From Methylobacterium iners (GTDB lineage: Bacteria; Pseudomonadota; Alphaproteobacteria; Rhizobiales; Beijerinckiaceae), in NCBI RefSeq assembly GCF_022179305.1, contig NZ_BPQP01000064.1, positions 1 to 64,000 on the forward strand: DNA of 64,000 nucleotides, written 5' to 3'. The first letter of the stretch is position 1. Each line of letters begins with the position of its first letter. The notes beneath the pieces are model-generated. The model did no database searches. It saw nothing but the letters and a program-made list of their open reading frames with translations, and was not told the DNA's origin. A program made the position numbers and the translations under genes. This document shows positions 48,961 through 58,850 of this stretch, in pieces.

Positions 48961-49221
48961 TCAGGTCCGCTTCTCCATCATCTGCTTCACCTGCATCAGC
49001 TGGTCCCAGACCGTGCCCGGCGTGGTGCCGAGCGCGTCGAAGCCGGCGTTGATGCCCCAGTAGATGCCGTAGACGATGATCGGCACCAAGACCCAGCCGA
49101 GCAGCTCCTCGCCGCGGTGACGGCGGGTGCGGCGCCTCCGGCGCTCCTCGCGGCGGGTGAGCTTCTGCGGCGGCGCAGGGGTCGAGACGGGCGTGAGGGG
49201 ACCCTCATGCAAGTCGCTCAT
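48961..49221 (-). CDS. Small basic membrane protein of unknown function
   Basis: 86 residues. The N-terminus is basic (LTRREERRRRRTRRHRGEE), then one transmembrane helix (LLGWVLVPIIVYGIYWGI), then a short tail. The ATG at 49221 is the first that gives MSDLHEG. It lies 110 nt downstream of clpA on the same strand. Unknown function. Confidence 0.66.
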   Translation of the reverse strand: MSDLHEGPLTPVSTPAPPQKLTRREERRRRRTRRHRGEELLGWVLVPIIVYGIYWGINAGFDALGTTPGTVWDQLMQVKQMMEKRT

Positions 49222-49331
49222 CCCGATGATCCCCTCGTTCCTGCCCACGAACACCACGCCCGAACCCCTGAACGGGGCCGGGCGTGGCGCTTGCTAGCGG
49301 TCGATCCGCGCGAAGTCGATCCTCGCGCGTC

Positions 49332-51797
49332 TCAAACTCGAACCAGGGGCACCTTCGGTACCGTGCGGACGCCGCCGGATCTGTTCGAACCGCCGCCGCC
49401 CTTGTCGTCCTTCTTGCGAGGCGCGGCCGCGCGCGGCTTGGCCCGCTTGTGGCGCTTGGCGGCGTTGGTGACGTCCTTCTCGGGCTTGGGCGTCACGGGA
49501 CCCGCCGGGAACTCGAAGCCGAGCGCATCCTTCTCGCCGGCTTCGGCCTTGCGGACGACGACGCGCACCGCCCCGCCGTCCTTGAGGCGGCCGAACAGGA
49601 CCTCGTCGGCGAGCGGCGTCTTGATGGTCGACTGAATGAGACGCGCCATCGGGCGGGCGCCCATCGCGTCGTCGTAGCCATGCTCGACCAGCCACTCGCG
49701 GGCCTCGTCCGAGAGCTCGATCGTGACGTTGCGGTCGGCGAGCTGCGCCTCGAGCTGGAGGACGAACTTGTCGACGACCTTGGCCACGACCTCCTTCGGG
49801 AGGTGTCCGAAGGAGATGATCGAATCGAGCCGGTTGCGGAATTCCGGCGCGAACAGCTTGTTGATCGCCTCCACGTCGTCGCCGCTGCGCTTGGTCTGCG
49901 TGAAGCCGTAGGCCGAGCGGGCGAGGTCGGAGGCGCCCGCATTCGTGGTCATGATGATGATCACGTTGCGGAAATCGACCTGCTTGCCGTTGTGGTCGGT
50001 GAGCTTGCCGTGGTCCATCACCTGCAGGAGGATGTTGAACAGGTCCGGATGGGCCTTCTCGATCTCGTCGAGCAGCAGCACGCAATGCGGATGCTGGTCG
50101 ATCCCATCGGTGAGAAGGCCGCCCTGGTCGAAGCCGACATAGCCGGGGGGCGCGCCGATGAGGCGGCTCACCGTGTGTCGCTCCATGTACTCCGACATGT
50201 CGAAGCGCAGCATCTCGACACCGAGCGAGGCGGCGAGCTGCTTGGCGGCTTCGGTCTTGCCCACGCCGGTCGGACCCGCGAACAGGTAGGAGCCGATCGG
50301 CTTGTCGGGATCGCGCAGGCCGGCCCGTGCGAGCTTGATCGCCGAGGTGAGCGCCTCGATGGCGTTCGATTGCCCGTAGACGACCCGCTTCAGGTTCTCG
50401 GTCAGGTTCTTGAGCACCACCGCGTCATCCTTCGACACGGTCTTTGGCGGGATGCGGGCCATCGTGGCGATCGTCGCCTCGATCTCCTTGATGCCGATGG
50501 TGCGCTTGCGGCGCGCCTCTGGCACGAGCATCTGAGAGGCGCCGGTCTCGTCGATGACGTCGATCGCCTTGTCCGGCAGCTTGCGGTCGTTGATGTAGCG
50601 AGCCGAGAGCTCGACCGCCGCCTTCACGGCTTCGGTCGTGTACTTGAGCTTGTGGAACTCCTCGAAGTACGGCTTCAACCCCTTCACGATCTCGATGGCG
50701 TCCGGGATCGACGGCTCGTTGACGTCGATCTTCTGGAAGCGGCGCACGAGGGCGCGGTCCTTCTCGAAGTACTGGCGGTACTCCTTGTAGGTCGTCGAGC
50801 CGATGCAGCGCAGCGAGCCGTTGGCGAGCGCCGGCTTGAGCAGGTTCGAGGCGTCCATCGCCCCGCCCGAAGTCGCGCCGGCGCCGATCACCGTATGGAT
50901 CTCGTCGATGAAGAGCACCGCGTTCGGGTGCGCCTCGATCTCCTTCATCACCTGCTTGAGGCGTTCCTCGAAATCGCCGCGGTAGCGGGTCCCGGCGAGC
51001 AGCGTCCCCATGTCGAGGGAGAAGACGGTCGCGTCGGCCAGCACCTCGGGGACTTCCCCATTGATGATCTTGCGCGCGAGCCCCTCGGCGATCGCGGTCT
51101 TCCCGACGCCCGGCTCGCCGACCAGCAGGGGATTGTTCTTCTGCCGCCGGCACAGGATCTGGATCGTGCGCTGAACCTCCGCCTCGCGGCCGATCAGCGG
51201 GTCGATCTTACCGTCCCGGGCCTTCTTGTTGAGGTTGATGCAATAGGCTTCGAGCGCGTCGCCCTTCTTCTTCGGGCGTTCGCCCTCCTCGCCGCTCGGA
51301 CGCTCGGACGGGCTGTCCTCCTCGGCGCCGCGCACCGGCTTCGATTCGGAGGCGCCGGGGCGCTTGGCGATGCCGTGGCTGATGTAGTTGACCGCGTCGT
51401 AGCGGGTCATGTCCTGCTCCTGCAGGAAATAGGCGGCGTGGCTCTCGCGCTCGGCGAAGATCGCGACGAGAACGTTCGCCCCCGTTACCTCCTCGCGGCC
51501 GGAGGATTGGACGTGGATCACCGCGCGCTGGATCACGCGCTGGAAGCCGGCAGTCGGCTTGGCGTCCTGGCGACCGTCCCCGATCAGGTTCGAGAGCTCG
51601 TTGTCGACGTACTCGACGAGGCTGCGCTTGAGGGTGTCGACCTCGACGTTGCAGGCCCGCATGACGGCCGCCGCGTCCTGGTCGTCGACGAGAGCGAGCA
51701 GGAGATGCTCTAGCGTCGCATATTCGTGCCGGCGCTCGCCGGCGAGCGCGAGGGCGCGGTGCAGTGCTTGTTCTAGGCTGCGAGAGAAGCTGGGCAA
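49332..51797 (-). CDS. clpA: ATP-dependent Clp protease ATP-binding subunit ClpA
   Basis: 821 residues. The N domain (PSFSRSLEQALHRALALA, YATLEHLLLALVDD) is followed by AAA1 (GEPGVGKTAIAEGLARK; VLFIDEIHTVIGAG) and AAA2 (AGPTGVGKTEAAKQLA; LLLDEIEKAHPDLFNIL). ClpP-loop and MPSFSRS starts match the family. The start is TTG at 51797. A Lys/Arg-rich extension forms the last about 45 residues. clpS is immediately upstream. It unfolds substrates for ClpP. Confidence 0.98.
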   Translation of the reverse strand: MPSFSRSLEQALHRALALAGERRHEYATLEHLLLALVDDQDAAAVMRACNVEVDTLKRSLVEYVDNELSNLIGDGRQDAKPTAGFQRVIQRAVIHVQSSGREEVTGANVLVAIFAERESHAAYFLQEQDMTRYDAVNYISHGIAKRPGASESKPVRGAEEDSPSERPSGEEGERPKKKGDALEAYCINLNKKARDGKIDPLIGREAEVQRTIQILCRRQKNNPLLVGEPGVGKTAIAEGLARKIINGEVPEVLADATVFSLDMGTLLAGTRYRGDFEERLKQVMKEIEAHPNAVLFIDEIHTVIGAGATSGGAMDASNLLKPALANGSLRCIGSTTYKEYRQYFEKDRALVRRFQKIDVNEPSIPDAIEIVKGLKPYFEEFHKLKYTTEAVKAAVELSARYINDRKLPDKAIDVIDETGASQMLVPEARRKRTIGIKEIEATIATMARIPPKTVSKDDAVVLKNLTENLKRVVYGQSNAIEALTSAIKLARAGLRDPDKPIGSYLFAGPTGVGKTEAAKQLAASLGVEMLRFDMSEYMERHTVSRLIGAPPGYVGFDQGGLLTDGIDQHPHCVLLLDEIEKAHPDLFNILLQVMDHGKLTDHNGKQVDFRNVIIIMTTNAGASDLARSAYGFTQTKRSGDDVEAINKLFAPEFRNRLDSIISFGHLPKEVVAKVVDKFVLQLEAQLADRNVTIELSDEAREWLVEHGYDDAMGARPMARLIQSTIKTPLADEVLFGRLKDGGAVRVVVRKAEAGEKDALGFEFPAGPVTPKPEKDVTNAAKRHKRAKPRAAAPRKKDDKGGGGSNRSGGVRTVPKVPLVRV

Positions 51798-51820
51798 AGC
51801 GGGGCCTCTGTGTGGGGTGC

Positions 51821-52195
51821 CTATTTCTTTTCCATGACGCACTGGAGAGGATGTTGGTATTTGCGTGCGAAGTCCATCACCTGGGTCACCTTGGTTTCGG
51901 CGACCTCGTAGGTGAAAATCCCGCACTCCCCTACGCCGTTGTGGTGGACGTGCATCATGATCTGGTAGGCAGCTTCCTGCGACTTGTTGAAGAACTTCTC
52001 GACGACGTGAACGACGAACTCCATCGGCGTGTAGTCGTCGTTGAGAAGTAGCACGCGGTAGAGGCTCGGCCGCTTCGTCTTCGGCTTGGTCCGCGTGATG
52101 ATCGCCGTGCCGGATCGGCCATCGCCGCCTCCCGGCTCGCGCGGGTCCGAGGCCGCAACCGTTGGCCGGCCGCCCCGCATCAGGACATCCTGCAT
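51821..52195 (-). CDS. clpS: ClpS adaptor of ClpAP
   Basis: 124 residues. The N-terminal region is unordered; the fold has [24 protein letters not shown], then [20 protein letters not shown]. It delivers N-degron substrates to ClpA. The start at 52195 ([11 protein letters not shown]) is preferred over a longer frame. It lies 23 nt before clpA. Confidence 0.95.
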   Translation of the reverse strand: MQDVLMRGGRPTVAASDPREPGGGDGRSGTAIITRTKPKTKRPSLYRVLLLNDDYTPMEFVVHVVEKFFNKSQEAAYQIMMHVHHNGVGECGIFTYEVAETKVTQVMDFARKYQHPLQCVMEKK

Positions 52196-52377
52196 ATGAA
52201 TCGTACCGACCCCATCTGGCGGCATGCTGCTCGTGAAGCTGCGTGGTCCGCGGGGCGCGCCGGCGAGGCGCGCTCGCTTCGGGATCAATCTATAGGGCGA
52301 TACCCGACTTCGCCAGTCGGATGCGCGCAACTGTCCGAACTTCGTCCGAAAGCCGTCGTCGCGGCGGGCAGGATCTT

Positions 52378-52416
52378 CCCCGGACCGCTGTGCGAAGGCG
52401 CCTCGACGGTCCGGGG
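52378..52416 (-). terminator. Stem-loop downstream of phasin
   Basis: Arms 52407-52416 and 52378-52387 (CCCCGGACCG type) form a 10-bp GC-rich stem with a 19-nt loop, 26 nt past the phasin stop. No U-tract follows, so termination is only likely. Confidence 0.45.
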
Positions 52417-52442
52417 GAGAATCGATTGGTGGATGGAGAAAA

Positions 52443-52796
52443 TCAGACGGCAGGCGCCTTCGGCACCAAGGCTGCGAAAGGCTGCGTCATCTCCTTCGCC
52501 AGACCGGAATAGAGTTCGCCCGTGACCTTTGCCTGGACGACCAGACGCTCGTAGGAGGCCTTCAGGAACTCCGTCTGGATTTCCAGCGCCGTTTGGGGCG
52601 ACGTCGCCTGGGCAAGCTTCTGCGCCGCCGCCATGCCCTGTTCGTAGGATTGCTTGGCGAAGTCGCTCCACTCGATCCCGAGGGTCTGGGCGGTCTTCGA
52701 GACCGCCGCGACGCTCTTCATCATGCCCTCCGTCCCGGCCTGACCCAGTTCACGAGCCTTGTCGAAGCCCGGCATCTTGTCGAAGCGCTGCATCAT
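52443..52796 (-). CDS. Phasin-family protein
   Basis: 117 residues, all-helical and amphipathic: [19 protein letters not shown] and the phasin motif [20 protein letters not shown]. Phasins coat polyhydroxyalkanoate granules or act as stress proteins. PHA synthesis genes are not in the window. It is divergent from the D,D-carboxypeptidase across about 270 nt. Confidence 0.9.
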   Translation of the reverse strand: MMQRFDKMPGFDKARELGQAGTEGMMKSVAAVSKTAQTLGIEWSDFAKQSYEQGMAAAQKLAQATSPQTALEIQTEFLKASYERLVVQAKVTGELYSGLAKEMTQPFAALVPKAPAV

Positions 52797-53070
52797 TTCG
52801 GAAAGTCCCGGGCCTGCATGGGCAGGCGGCCGTCTGGAGCGGAAGATCCGCCCGACACCGGATCATGTGCACCGCAACAAGGACCGTCAAGCTTGCTGCT
52901 GCGCTGCGGTACATGCCGCGAAAGCAATCGGACTGTATTAACCCCGCCGTAACCGCGTCCACCTAGCCTCATTGACAGATGTTGCGGAGGCACGGCGGCG
53001 CCGTCGCCCCGCGAGGGATGTTGCGGTGCGCACCTGCTGGTGCCGTGCCTGGCGAGGGCAGTCTTTCGTG

Positions 53071-54549
53071 ATGCGTAGCGTTCTTCGTCGCCTCCAGCCG
53101 TCCCGTGCGCTCCCCGTCGCGCTCGTCGCCACGGCCTTCGCCGTCGCCCTGACCGAGCCGGCCGACGCCCGTCGCCGCGGTCATCACCGCCCGGCCGGCG
53201 GGTACAACCCGCCCTACGCCGCGATGGTGGTTGACGTGAAGTCGGGCCGGACGCTCCACGCCGTGAACGAGGACGCGCTGCGTCACCCCGCCTCGATCAC
53301 CAAGGTGATGACCCTCTACATGCTGTTCGAGCAGATGGAGCGCGGGCGCTTCGCGCTCGATTCCGAGCTGACGGTCTCCGCCTACGCCGCGGCGCAGTCA
53401 CCGTCCAAGCTCGGTCTGCGCCCTGGATCGACCATCGAGGTCGAGGACGCGATCAAGGCGCTCGTGACGAAGTCGGCCAACGATGTCGCCTGCGCGATCG
53501 GCGAGAACATCGGCGGCTCCGAGTCGCGCTTTGCCGAGATGATGACGCGCAAGGCCCGGTCGCTCGGCATGAGCCGCACCAACTTCGCCAACGCTTCCGG
53601 CCTCCCGGACGCGGATCAGGTGACGACGGCTCGCGACCTCACCATCCTGGCACGGGCCATCCAGGACCGCTTCCCGCGCTACTACCGCTACTTCCAGACC
53701 CGTTCCTTCGCCTTCCGCGGGCGCACCATCGGCAACCACAATCGGCTGCTCGGCGCGGTCCAGGGCGTCGACGGCATCAAGACGGGCTACACCCGCGATT
53801 CCGGCTTCAACCTGATGACGGCCGCGAGGCTCGACGACCGCCAGATCGTGGCGATCGTGCTCGGCGGAAAGTCGGGCGCCAGCCGCGACCGGATCATGGC
53901 CGACCTCGTGCGCTCCACCCTCCCCCGTGCCTATGCCGGCAACCGCCAGACCCCGGCGGTTGTCGAAGTGGCCGAGCGCGCCCGTCCCGCCGTCGTCGCC
54001 GACGCGGCCTCGCGGACCCGGACTCAGGTCGCCTCCGCCGATGCCGACGAGGTCGAGACCACCGCTTCGACGGCGATCTCCGAGCCCCTCGACATCATGC
54101 CGAGCCGCACGACGACACCGGGCAGTGCCGGCATGAGGCGCCCCGCTTCACCGCTGCCGAGCTCCGCCCAGGCCTACGCCCCCGCCGCGATCCAGCCCAG
54201 CTTCCCGGCCGGCGGCAAGTCGGAGGCCCGTCTCGCCTCGGTGGACGCGCCGTCCCGCGTCGAGGCGCCGGTGCGCTCCGTCGCCACCCCCCGCATCACG
54301 CCGACGGCCTGGGTGATCCAGCTCGGCGCCATGGACGACGAGGACAAGGCGAAGTCGATGCTGGCCGAAGCCCGGGCCCGGGCCGGCGGCATGCTCGGCA
54401 AGGCCGCCCCCTACACGGTGAAGGTCGAGCACGGCGGCGCCACCCTCTACCGGGCGCGTTTCTCCGGCTTCTCCGAGCAGGACGACGCGCAGGACGCCTG
54501 CAAGGCGCTCAAGCGGAGCGGATTCAGCTGCTTCGCCACGCGAAGCTGA
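53071..54549 (+). CDS. D-alanyl-D-alanine carboxypeptidase with SPOR domain
   Basis: 492 residues. A signal peptide (to about residue 30) precedes a penicillin-binding low-molecular-weight carboxypeptidase: SxxK in HPASITKVMTLYML, SxN in TKSANDVACAIGEN, and KTG in VDGIKTGYTRDSG. A Pro/Ser-rich linker leads to a C-terminal SPOR domain (WVIQLGAMDDEDKAKSMLA) that binds denuded septal peptidoglycan. It trims the terminal D-Ala of cross-bridges at division sites. The ATG at 53071 is set by the signal peptide. Confidence 0.95.
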   Translation: MRSVLRRLQPSRALPVALVATAFAVALTEPADARRRGHHRPAGGYNPPYAAMVVDVKSGRTLHAVNEDALRHPASITKVMTLYMLFEQMERGRFALDSELTVSAYAAAQSPSKLGLRPGSTIEVEDAIKALVTKSANDVACAIGENIGGSESRFAEMMTRKARSLGMSRTNFANASGLPDADQVTTARDLTILARAIQDRFPRYYRYFQTRSFAFRGRTIGNHNRLLGAVQGVDGIKTGYTRDSGFNLMTAARLDDRQIVAIVLGGKSGASRDRIMADLVRSTLPRAYAGNRQTPAVVEVAERARPAVVADAASRTRTQVASADADEVETTASTAISEPLDIMPSRTTTPGSAGMRRPASPLPSSAQAYAPAAIQPSFPAGGKSEARLASVDAPSRVEAPVRSVATPRITPTAWVIQLGAMDDEDKAKSMLAEARARAGGMLGKAAPYTVKVEHGGATLYRARFSGFSEQDDAQDACKALKRSGFSCFATRS

Positions 54550-54642
54550 CCCCTTCGGGCGCCGTCCTCGGCGCCCTGGAAGCCACCGTCGTGAGTTGCG
54601 GCGGAACCATCGAAAATCCTCTCTGGCAACGCGCGTGGAGTA

Positions 54643-55353
54643 TCAGCGATGTCGGTTCGTCAGCCTGTCCCTGGCCGCGTTGACGCGCGCCGCCCCCTCG
54701 ACGGTTCCGCCCCGGTCGGGATGAGCCCGCTTCATCAGCGTGCGGTGAGCCGCGCGGACCTGCTCCAGGGTCGCCCCGCGCTGAAGCCCCAGGATCTTGT
54801 ACGCCTCCTCCTGCGTCATCGCCCCTGGGTTCGGCGGACGGCGCGGCCCCGGGTTGGAGTTTCCTTGAGTGTCTACACGCCAGCCGGGGTGCCGGCTGTC
54901 GAGATACAGCTCTAGGAGTTGCGCGCCGCCGGGGTCGCGCGACCGGCAGGCCGCGAGGAGCTGGAGCAGAGCCTCTTGCGGAAGGCTCGACAGCGCCCGG
55001 CCGTCGAAGGGCGGGATCATCACCATTCCGTCGCGAACCCGCCCCTCCGCGTCGAAGGACAGCGCAATCGTGGCCGAGCGGTATCGGCTCGGGCCCGCGC
55101 CGGGACGGCGGAACAGACGACGCAGGCGCCCCGTCACGCCGACCGCTCCTTCGAGCAGCCAGATCCCGGCGAAGCCGAAGAGCAATGCGAGATCGATGCG
55201 GCCGCGCAGGGCGAAGAGCAGGGCGAGCCCCGTCGCGGCGAAGCTGCCGAACCGCTTGAGCACGCGCGCGGTCAGGGCCGGATTGATCCGCGAGGCGTTG
55301 CGGCCGAGCCACCACAGGGCGAGGATCGCCAGCCCCCCAAGGAGAAGGGTCAC
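54643..55353 (-). CDS. Membrane-anchored J-domain protein
   Basis: 236 residues. One or two hydrophobic segments (residues about 2-20, 38-70) precede a disordered linker, and a J-domain ends the protein (TQEEAYKILGLQRGATLEQV; HPD motif in LMKRAHPDRGGTVE). J-domains stimulate Hsp70 (DnaK). The layout resembles TIM14-like proteins. It is 34 nt after the HtrA-like gene on the same strand. Confidence 0.9.
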   Translation of the reverse strand: MTLLLGGLAILALWWLGRNASRINPALTARVLKRFGSFAATGLALLFALRGRIDLALLFGFAGIWLLEGAVGVTGRLRRLFRRPGAGPSRYRSATIALSFDAEGRVRDGMVMIPPFDGRALSSLPQEALLQLLAACRSRDPGGAQLLELYLDSRHPGWRVDTQGNSNPGPRRPPNPGAMTQEEAYKILGLQRGATLEQVRAAHRTLMKRAHPDRGGTVEGAARVNAARDRLTNRHR

Positions 55354-55387
55354 GAGTTCGCACCATCGGGCGCCGAGGAGAGTAGGG

Positions 55388-56518
55388 TCAAAGCCGGGCC
55401 TCGGCCACGTCCGCCGTCGTGATCCGAACCTTTCGGACCCGTCCGTCCCGCTCCACGGTCAGCTCAATCGCTTGATCGAGGCCCGCCGCCGCGATGACGG
55501 CGGTGAGGTCCGACAGGCGGTGAACGGTGCGGTTTCCCGCCCCGACGATGACGTCGCCGATGACGCCGGTCTGGGGATCGACGCCGCGCAGGCCCGCCCG
55601 GGCGGCCGGCGAGTCCGGCAGGACCCGCAGCACCACGACACCGTCGATGCCGAGCCGGGCGGCCGTGGCTTCCTGGCCGGCGATGATGCCGATGCCGGGG
55701 TTGCGCATGCGCCCGTTGCGGATCAGCTCCGGCACCACCCGGTTCACGACGTCGACCGGAATGGCGAAGCCGATGCCGGCGCTCGCCCCCGAGGGTGAGA
55801 AGATCGCGGTGTTCACCCCGATGAGGCGGCCCGCGGAATCGAGGAGCGGACCGCCGGAATTGCCCGGATTGATCGCCGCGTCGGTCTGGATGACGCCGGA
55901 GAGCTCGCGTCCCTCCCCCGTGGGCAGGCGGCGCTGCAGCGCGCTGATCACGCCTGTCGTGAGGGTGTGGTCGAGGCCGAACGGATTGCCGATGGCGAAG
56001 GTCGACTGGCCGACCTTGAGGTCGGCGGAGGTGCCGATCGCGAGGGGCGGCGGGATGGCTGCGCCCCGTCCGAGACGGAGCACGGCGAGGTCGTAGCTCT
56101 GTGCCGTGCCGACGACGGTGGCGGTCACCACCTCGCCGGCCGACAGGCGCACGGCGATGGAGCCGCCCCGTTGCGTCGCTCCGGCCACCACGTGGTTGTT
56201 CGTGACGACGTGCCCGGCCGCGTCCCAGACGAAGCCGGTTCCGGTCTGGCTTCCCCCTTCTCCGCCCTCCTCCGCATCGCTGCGCATCAGCGCGCGCCCC
56301 TGCGTTGCGGCCTGGGCGAAGACGTGCACGACGGACGGGCTTGCCCGTTCGAACAAGGCCGCCGTCGCGGCTTCGAACGGCGCGAGATCGCCTCGCGCCG
56401 TCACAGCCCTCGGCGCGTCGGCGGAATACAGGAAGGCCGTCAGGTAGGGCTGAGCCACGAAGAGCGTCATCAGGCCGAGCGCGACGCCGATAGCGATCCG
56501 TCCGAACCGATCGGGCAC
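55388..56518 (-). CDS. HtrA/Deg-type serine protease
   Basis: 376 residues. A hydrophobic N-terminus (LGLMTLFVAQPYLTAFLY) anchors or exports it. The trypsin triad is His in HVVTNNHVVAG, Asp in SYDLAVLRLG, and Ser in INPGNSGGPLLD. A single C-terminal PDZ domain is at about 280-365. It degrades misfolded envelope proteins. There is no second PDZ, so it is DegS/DegP-like rather than full DegP. Confidence 0.95.
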   Translation of the reverse strand: MPDRFGRIAIGVALGLMTLFVAQPYLTAFLYSADAPRAVTARGDLAPFEAATAALFERASPSVVHVFAQAATQGRALMRSDAEEGGEGGSQTGTGFVWDAAGHVVTNNHVVAGATQRGGSIAVRLSAGEVVTATVVGTAQSYDLAVLRLGRGAAIPPPLAIGTSADLKVGQSTFAIGNPFGLDHTLTTGVISALQRRLPTGEGRELSGVIQTDAAINPGNSGGPLLDSAGRLIGVNTAIFSPSGASAGIGFAIPVDVVNRVVPELIRNGRMRNPGIGIIAGQEATAARLGIDGVVVLRVLPDSPAARAGLRGVDPQTGVIGDVIVGAGNRTVHRLSDLTAVIAAAGLDQAIELTVERDGRVRKVRITTADVAEARL

Positions 56519-56931
56519 GGTTTATCTCCATGTGAAGGCCATGAGCGCCCCTTTGCGGCCACGCTTCGTTAGCTGGTCGTTCACCGCGTCCGCTTCAATC
56601 GTGGGATTGCGGCTGGGTCGAACGGCGTGTGGCGACGCACCGGCTTCGCTCCGCTGGCGTGGTAACGAAATGATCACCGTTGGAGTTCATACTTTCTCCA
56701 TTGGACGGGAGCATCCTCAGGCCTTCGTGTCGGGCTTTGTGTCGCAATCACGAAGCTTTCGGCGCGAGAATACGATCAAGGCGGATTTGCGTTACGCAGG
56801 TGCGCCCGAATTGATCGCAAATCTGCCTAAGACTTGCTTTGTTTTGTGATGAGAAGGGGCTCGCACCGACCGGCCCGAACGTTCTGCCAGCCGGTCGAGC
56901 CCGCGGGGTCTGCCCCCTTCGGCAAAGGAAA
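56519..56931. other. Intergenic region with an imperfect inverted repeat
   Basis: About 410 nt between the divergent htrA-like gene and a small gene. Arms 56779-56791 and 56816-56828 match inverted at 12 of 13 positions. AT-rich sequence near 56825-56850 could hold a promoter for the small gene. No RNA gene is recognised. Confidence 0.4.
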
Positions 56932-57156
56932 ATGAGTGTCATGGAAACCGAAGCCCTCGAACGACCGGCCGACCTGACGATTTGGCGCACCGCGCCGTCG
57001 GCCTCGCCCGTCGCGCAGCCCGCGCGGTTCGACACCCTCCGCGAGGCGATCAGGGCTGCGGCCGGCGCCCTCGGAGACCCGGCCAAGCAACCATGGATCA
57101 TCACCGAAGAGGGCGAGATCCTCTCGCCGAACTGGATCCGCACCTACCTCAATTGA
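56932..57156 (+). CDS. Small conserved-looking protein of unknown function
   Basis: 74 residues beginning MSVMETEALERP, with a purine-rich aaagga motif just before the ATG. The C-terminal PWIITEEGEILSPNWIRTYL looks like a small folded beta motif. An alternative start at 56944 (second Met) is possible. It is ended by a strong hairpin. Unknown function. Confidence 0.6.
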   Translation: MSVMETEALERPADLTIWRTAPSASPVAQPARFDTLREAIRAAAGALGDPAKQPWIITEEGEILSPNWIRTYLN

Positions 57157-57171
57157 TCGTCGAAGCCCGGC

Positions 57172-57198
57172 GCGAATGGGCCTTTGCAGCCCATTCGC
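57172..57198. terminator. Bidirectional hairpin between convergent genes
   Basis: Arms gcgaatgggc (57172-57181) and gcccattcgc (57189-57198) pair perfectly over 10 bp with a 7-nt loop. It is 15 nt after the small gene's stop and faces the convergent exported-protein gene. No U-tract. Confidence 0.7.
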
Positions 57199-57244
57199 CG
57201 ACGGGACGCGAGGCGGGTTCAGCGGTCCCGGTCCGCGACCGCCG

Positions 57245-58786
57245 CTATTTCGCGCCGACCTTGCGCACGGACCACGTGCCCCAGAAGATCGGCCTCCCGT
57301 AAACGGTCGATGCGCTCATGGCCTCGTAGCCCGGCGCGAAGCGGTCGAGCCAGGTGAGAAAGCCACCCTTGCCCGGAAAGCTCGCCGGCGTGTCGAGATT
57401 GCCGTAGCGGTCGGTCATCCAGAAGTGCTGGCTGCGGCCGAAGCGTCCGCTGCCGTCTCCGCCGGAGAGAAGCCCGAGATAAGCGGGCGAGCGCATCGCC
57501 ATCACGGGCTCGGCGTACCAAGCCAGGGTCCTGAGGGAGTCGATCGAAAGGTCGGCCGTGTATTGCACGCAGAGATCCGCGACCGGCCCGTCCGAGGTGT
57601 TGGCCGGTCGGTGGCAGCTATAGGATACGGCCCAGCGCTCCATGCCCTTCGCCTTGCCGATCCGCACGACGACCTGTGCCGGCAGGGGCTCGGTCACGAG
57701 GCGTGCCACCGACCAGACCCGGTCGGCCGTGAGGTCGCGGCTGGTTCTCAGGTAGAGGCCCATGCGCTGCTTGTCGGGCACCTCGTTGCAATCGGCCGGC
57801 AGGATGTCGGTGTAGAAGTAGTGGTAGGTCCGATCGACGACGCTGATCGATCCGACGAGGCCCTGCGTCTCGAACCCCTGACCCGGGCAGTTGGCGATGA
57901 CGGGCCGGCCGGCCTCATCGAGCACGGCGCTCGGGCTCGGGTTCGGGTTCTGGGAGGTCCGGGCACGCCGCCGACGGGGCCGTTCCTCCGCTTGAGGCAT
58001 GAAGGGCGTCCAGGTGAGCCCGTCTTCCGCCCGGCCCCGGATATCGAACGTCTCGAAATCGAAGGTGCGACCCTGGAGCAGGACGCGGCGATTGCCGCCC
58101 TCGGTCGGTACGGTGGAGAGCAGGAAAGCGTAGTAGTACTCGTCCCCCGCCCAATTGCGGCCGGTGACGACCATCGGCGCGCGGGCGGCGATCCCTTCCG
58201 GCGCCTGCACCGGGGCAGGCGCGGCGGCAGCGTCCATGCGGGCCCTCGCGCGTCGCCCGCGGCGGCGCTCGCGCCGTGGTTCGGGACGGGCAAGCTGGCG
58301 CGCCATTTCCCAGATCCGGTGGCCCGTCGGCGGCATCGTGGCGGCGAGTTGCTCCGGCATGCGCCCCGAGCGGACGGAACCGCCGTCGAGCCGATCGGTC
58401 GCGCGGCGCGCTTCGCACGCCTTATCACCGCGCCTGCCTCCCGCCGGGGTCTCGCCCTGGTAGATCACCTGAAGGGGACCCGGCGCGGCGCGCGTCCCCG
58501 TGAGCCGCATGAGCTGCACGTTCGCCGCAAACTCGCAGGGGCGAGGCGTGAAGAAGACGCCTTCCGGCTCGCCGCCGCGGCAGATCTCCAGCGTGCCGCC
58601 ACCGGTGACGAAGCAGGCGGGCTCCTGAGCTTTGGCGTCTGGTGAACAAAGAGCCGTAAGGAGCAGAGCTGGTCTGAGCGACCATCTGGCGAGCGAGGCT
58701 CGCCCCGGGACTCGAGGCGACGGCGCGGTGGCGAAGCGAGGCTGTTTCACAGATCGCCCAGATAGGGCGATTGTCCCAGGCGGCAA
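57245..58786 (-). CDS. Large exported protein of unknown function
   Basis: Up to 513 residues. The probable signal peptide is at about residues 30-55 (LRPALLLTALCSPDAKAQ) so the true start is likely downstream of the 58786 ATG, perhaps at a rare codon. The mature part is rich in Trp, Tyr and Gly and has four cysteines in the first third; sequences such as YYYAFLLSTVPTEGGNRRVL and QHFWMTDRYGNLDTPASF suggest repeated beta blades. No family is recognised. It lies next to the tRNA-Thr fragment on the core side of the boundary. Confidence 0.55.
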   Translation of the reverse strand: MPPGTIALSGRSVKQPRFATAPSPRVPGRASLARWSLRPALLLTALCSPDAKAQEPACFVTGGGTLEICRGGEPEGVFFTPRPCEFAANVQLMRLTGTRAAPGPLQVIYQGETPAGGRRGDKACEARRATDRLDGGSVRSGRMPEQLAATMPPTGHRIWEMARQLARPEPRRERRRGRRARARMDAAAAPAPVQAPEGIAARAPMVVTGRNWAGDEYYYAFLLSTVPTEGGNRRVLLQGRTFDFETFDIRGRAEDGLTWTPFMPQAEERPRRRRARTSQNPNPSPSAVLDEAGRPVIANCPGQGFETQGLVGSISVVDRTYHYFYTDILPADCNEVPDKQRMGLYLRTSRDLTADRVWSVARLVTEPLPAQVVVRIGKAKGMERWAVSYSCHRPANTSDGPVADLCVQYTADLSIDSLRTLAWYAEPVMAMRSPAYLGLLSGGDGSGRFGRSQHFWMTDRYGNLDTPASFPGKGGFLTWLDRFAPGYEAMSASTVYGRPIFWGTWSVRKVGAK

Positions 58787-58850
58787 AGATGGCGAGGGAT
58801 CAATTACGCTTGACCAGCCTGAGCCGGCGCTCCGTTCAACTTCAGGATGA

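Noticed and set aside
49284-51713. Long open frame on the plus strand over clpA
   Set aside because: It is antisense to a fully conserved clpA gene, rich in Arg/Asp/Val from GC codon bias, and has no domain signal.
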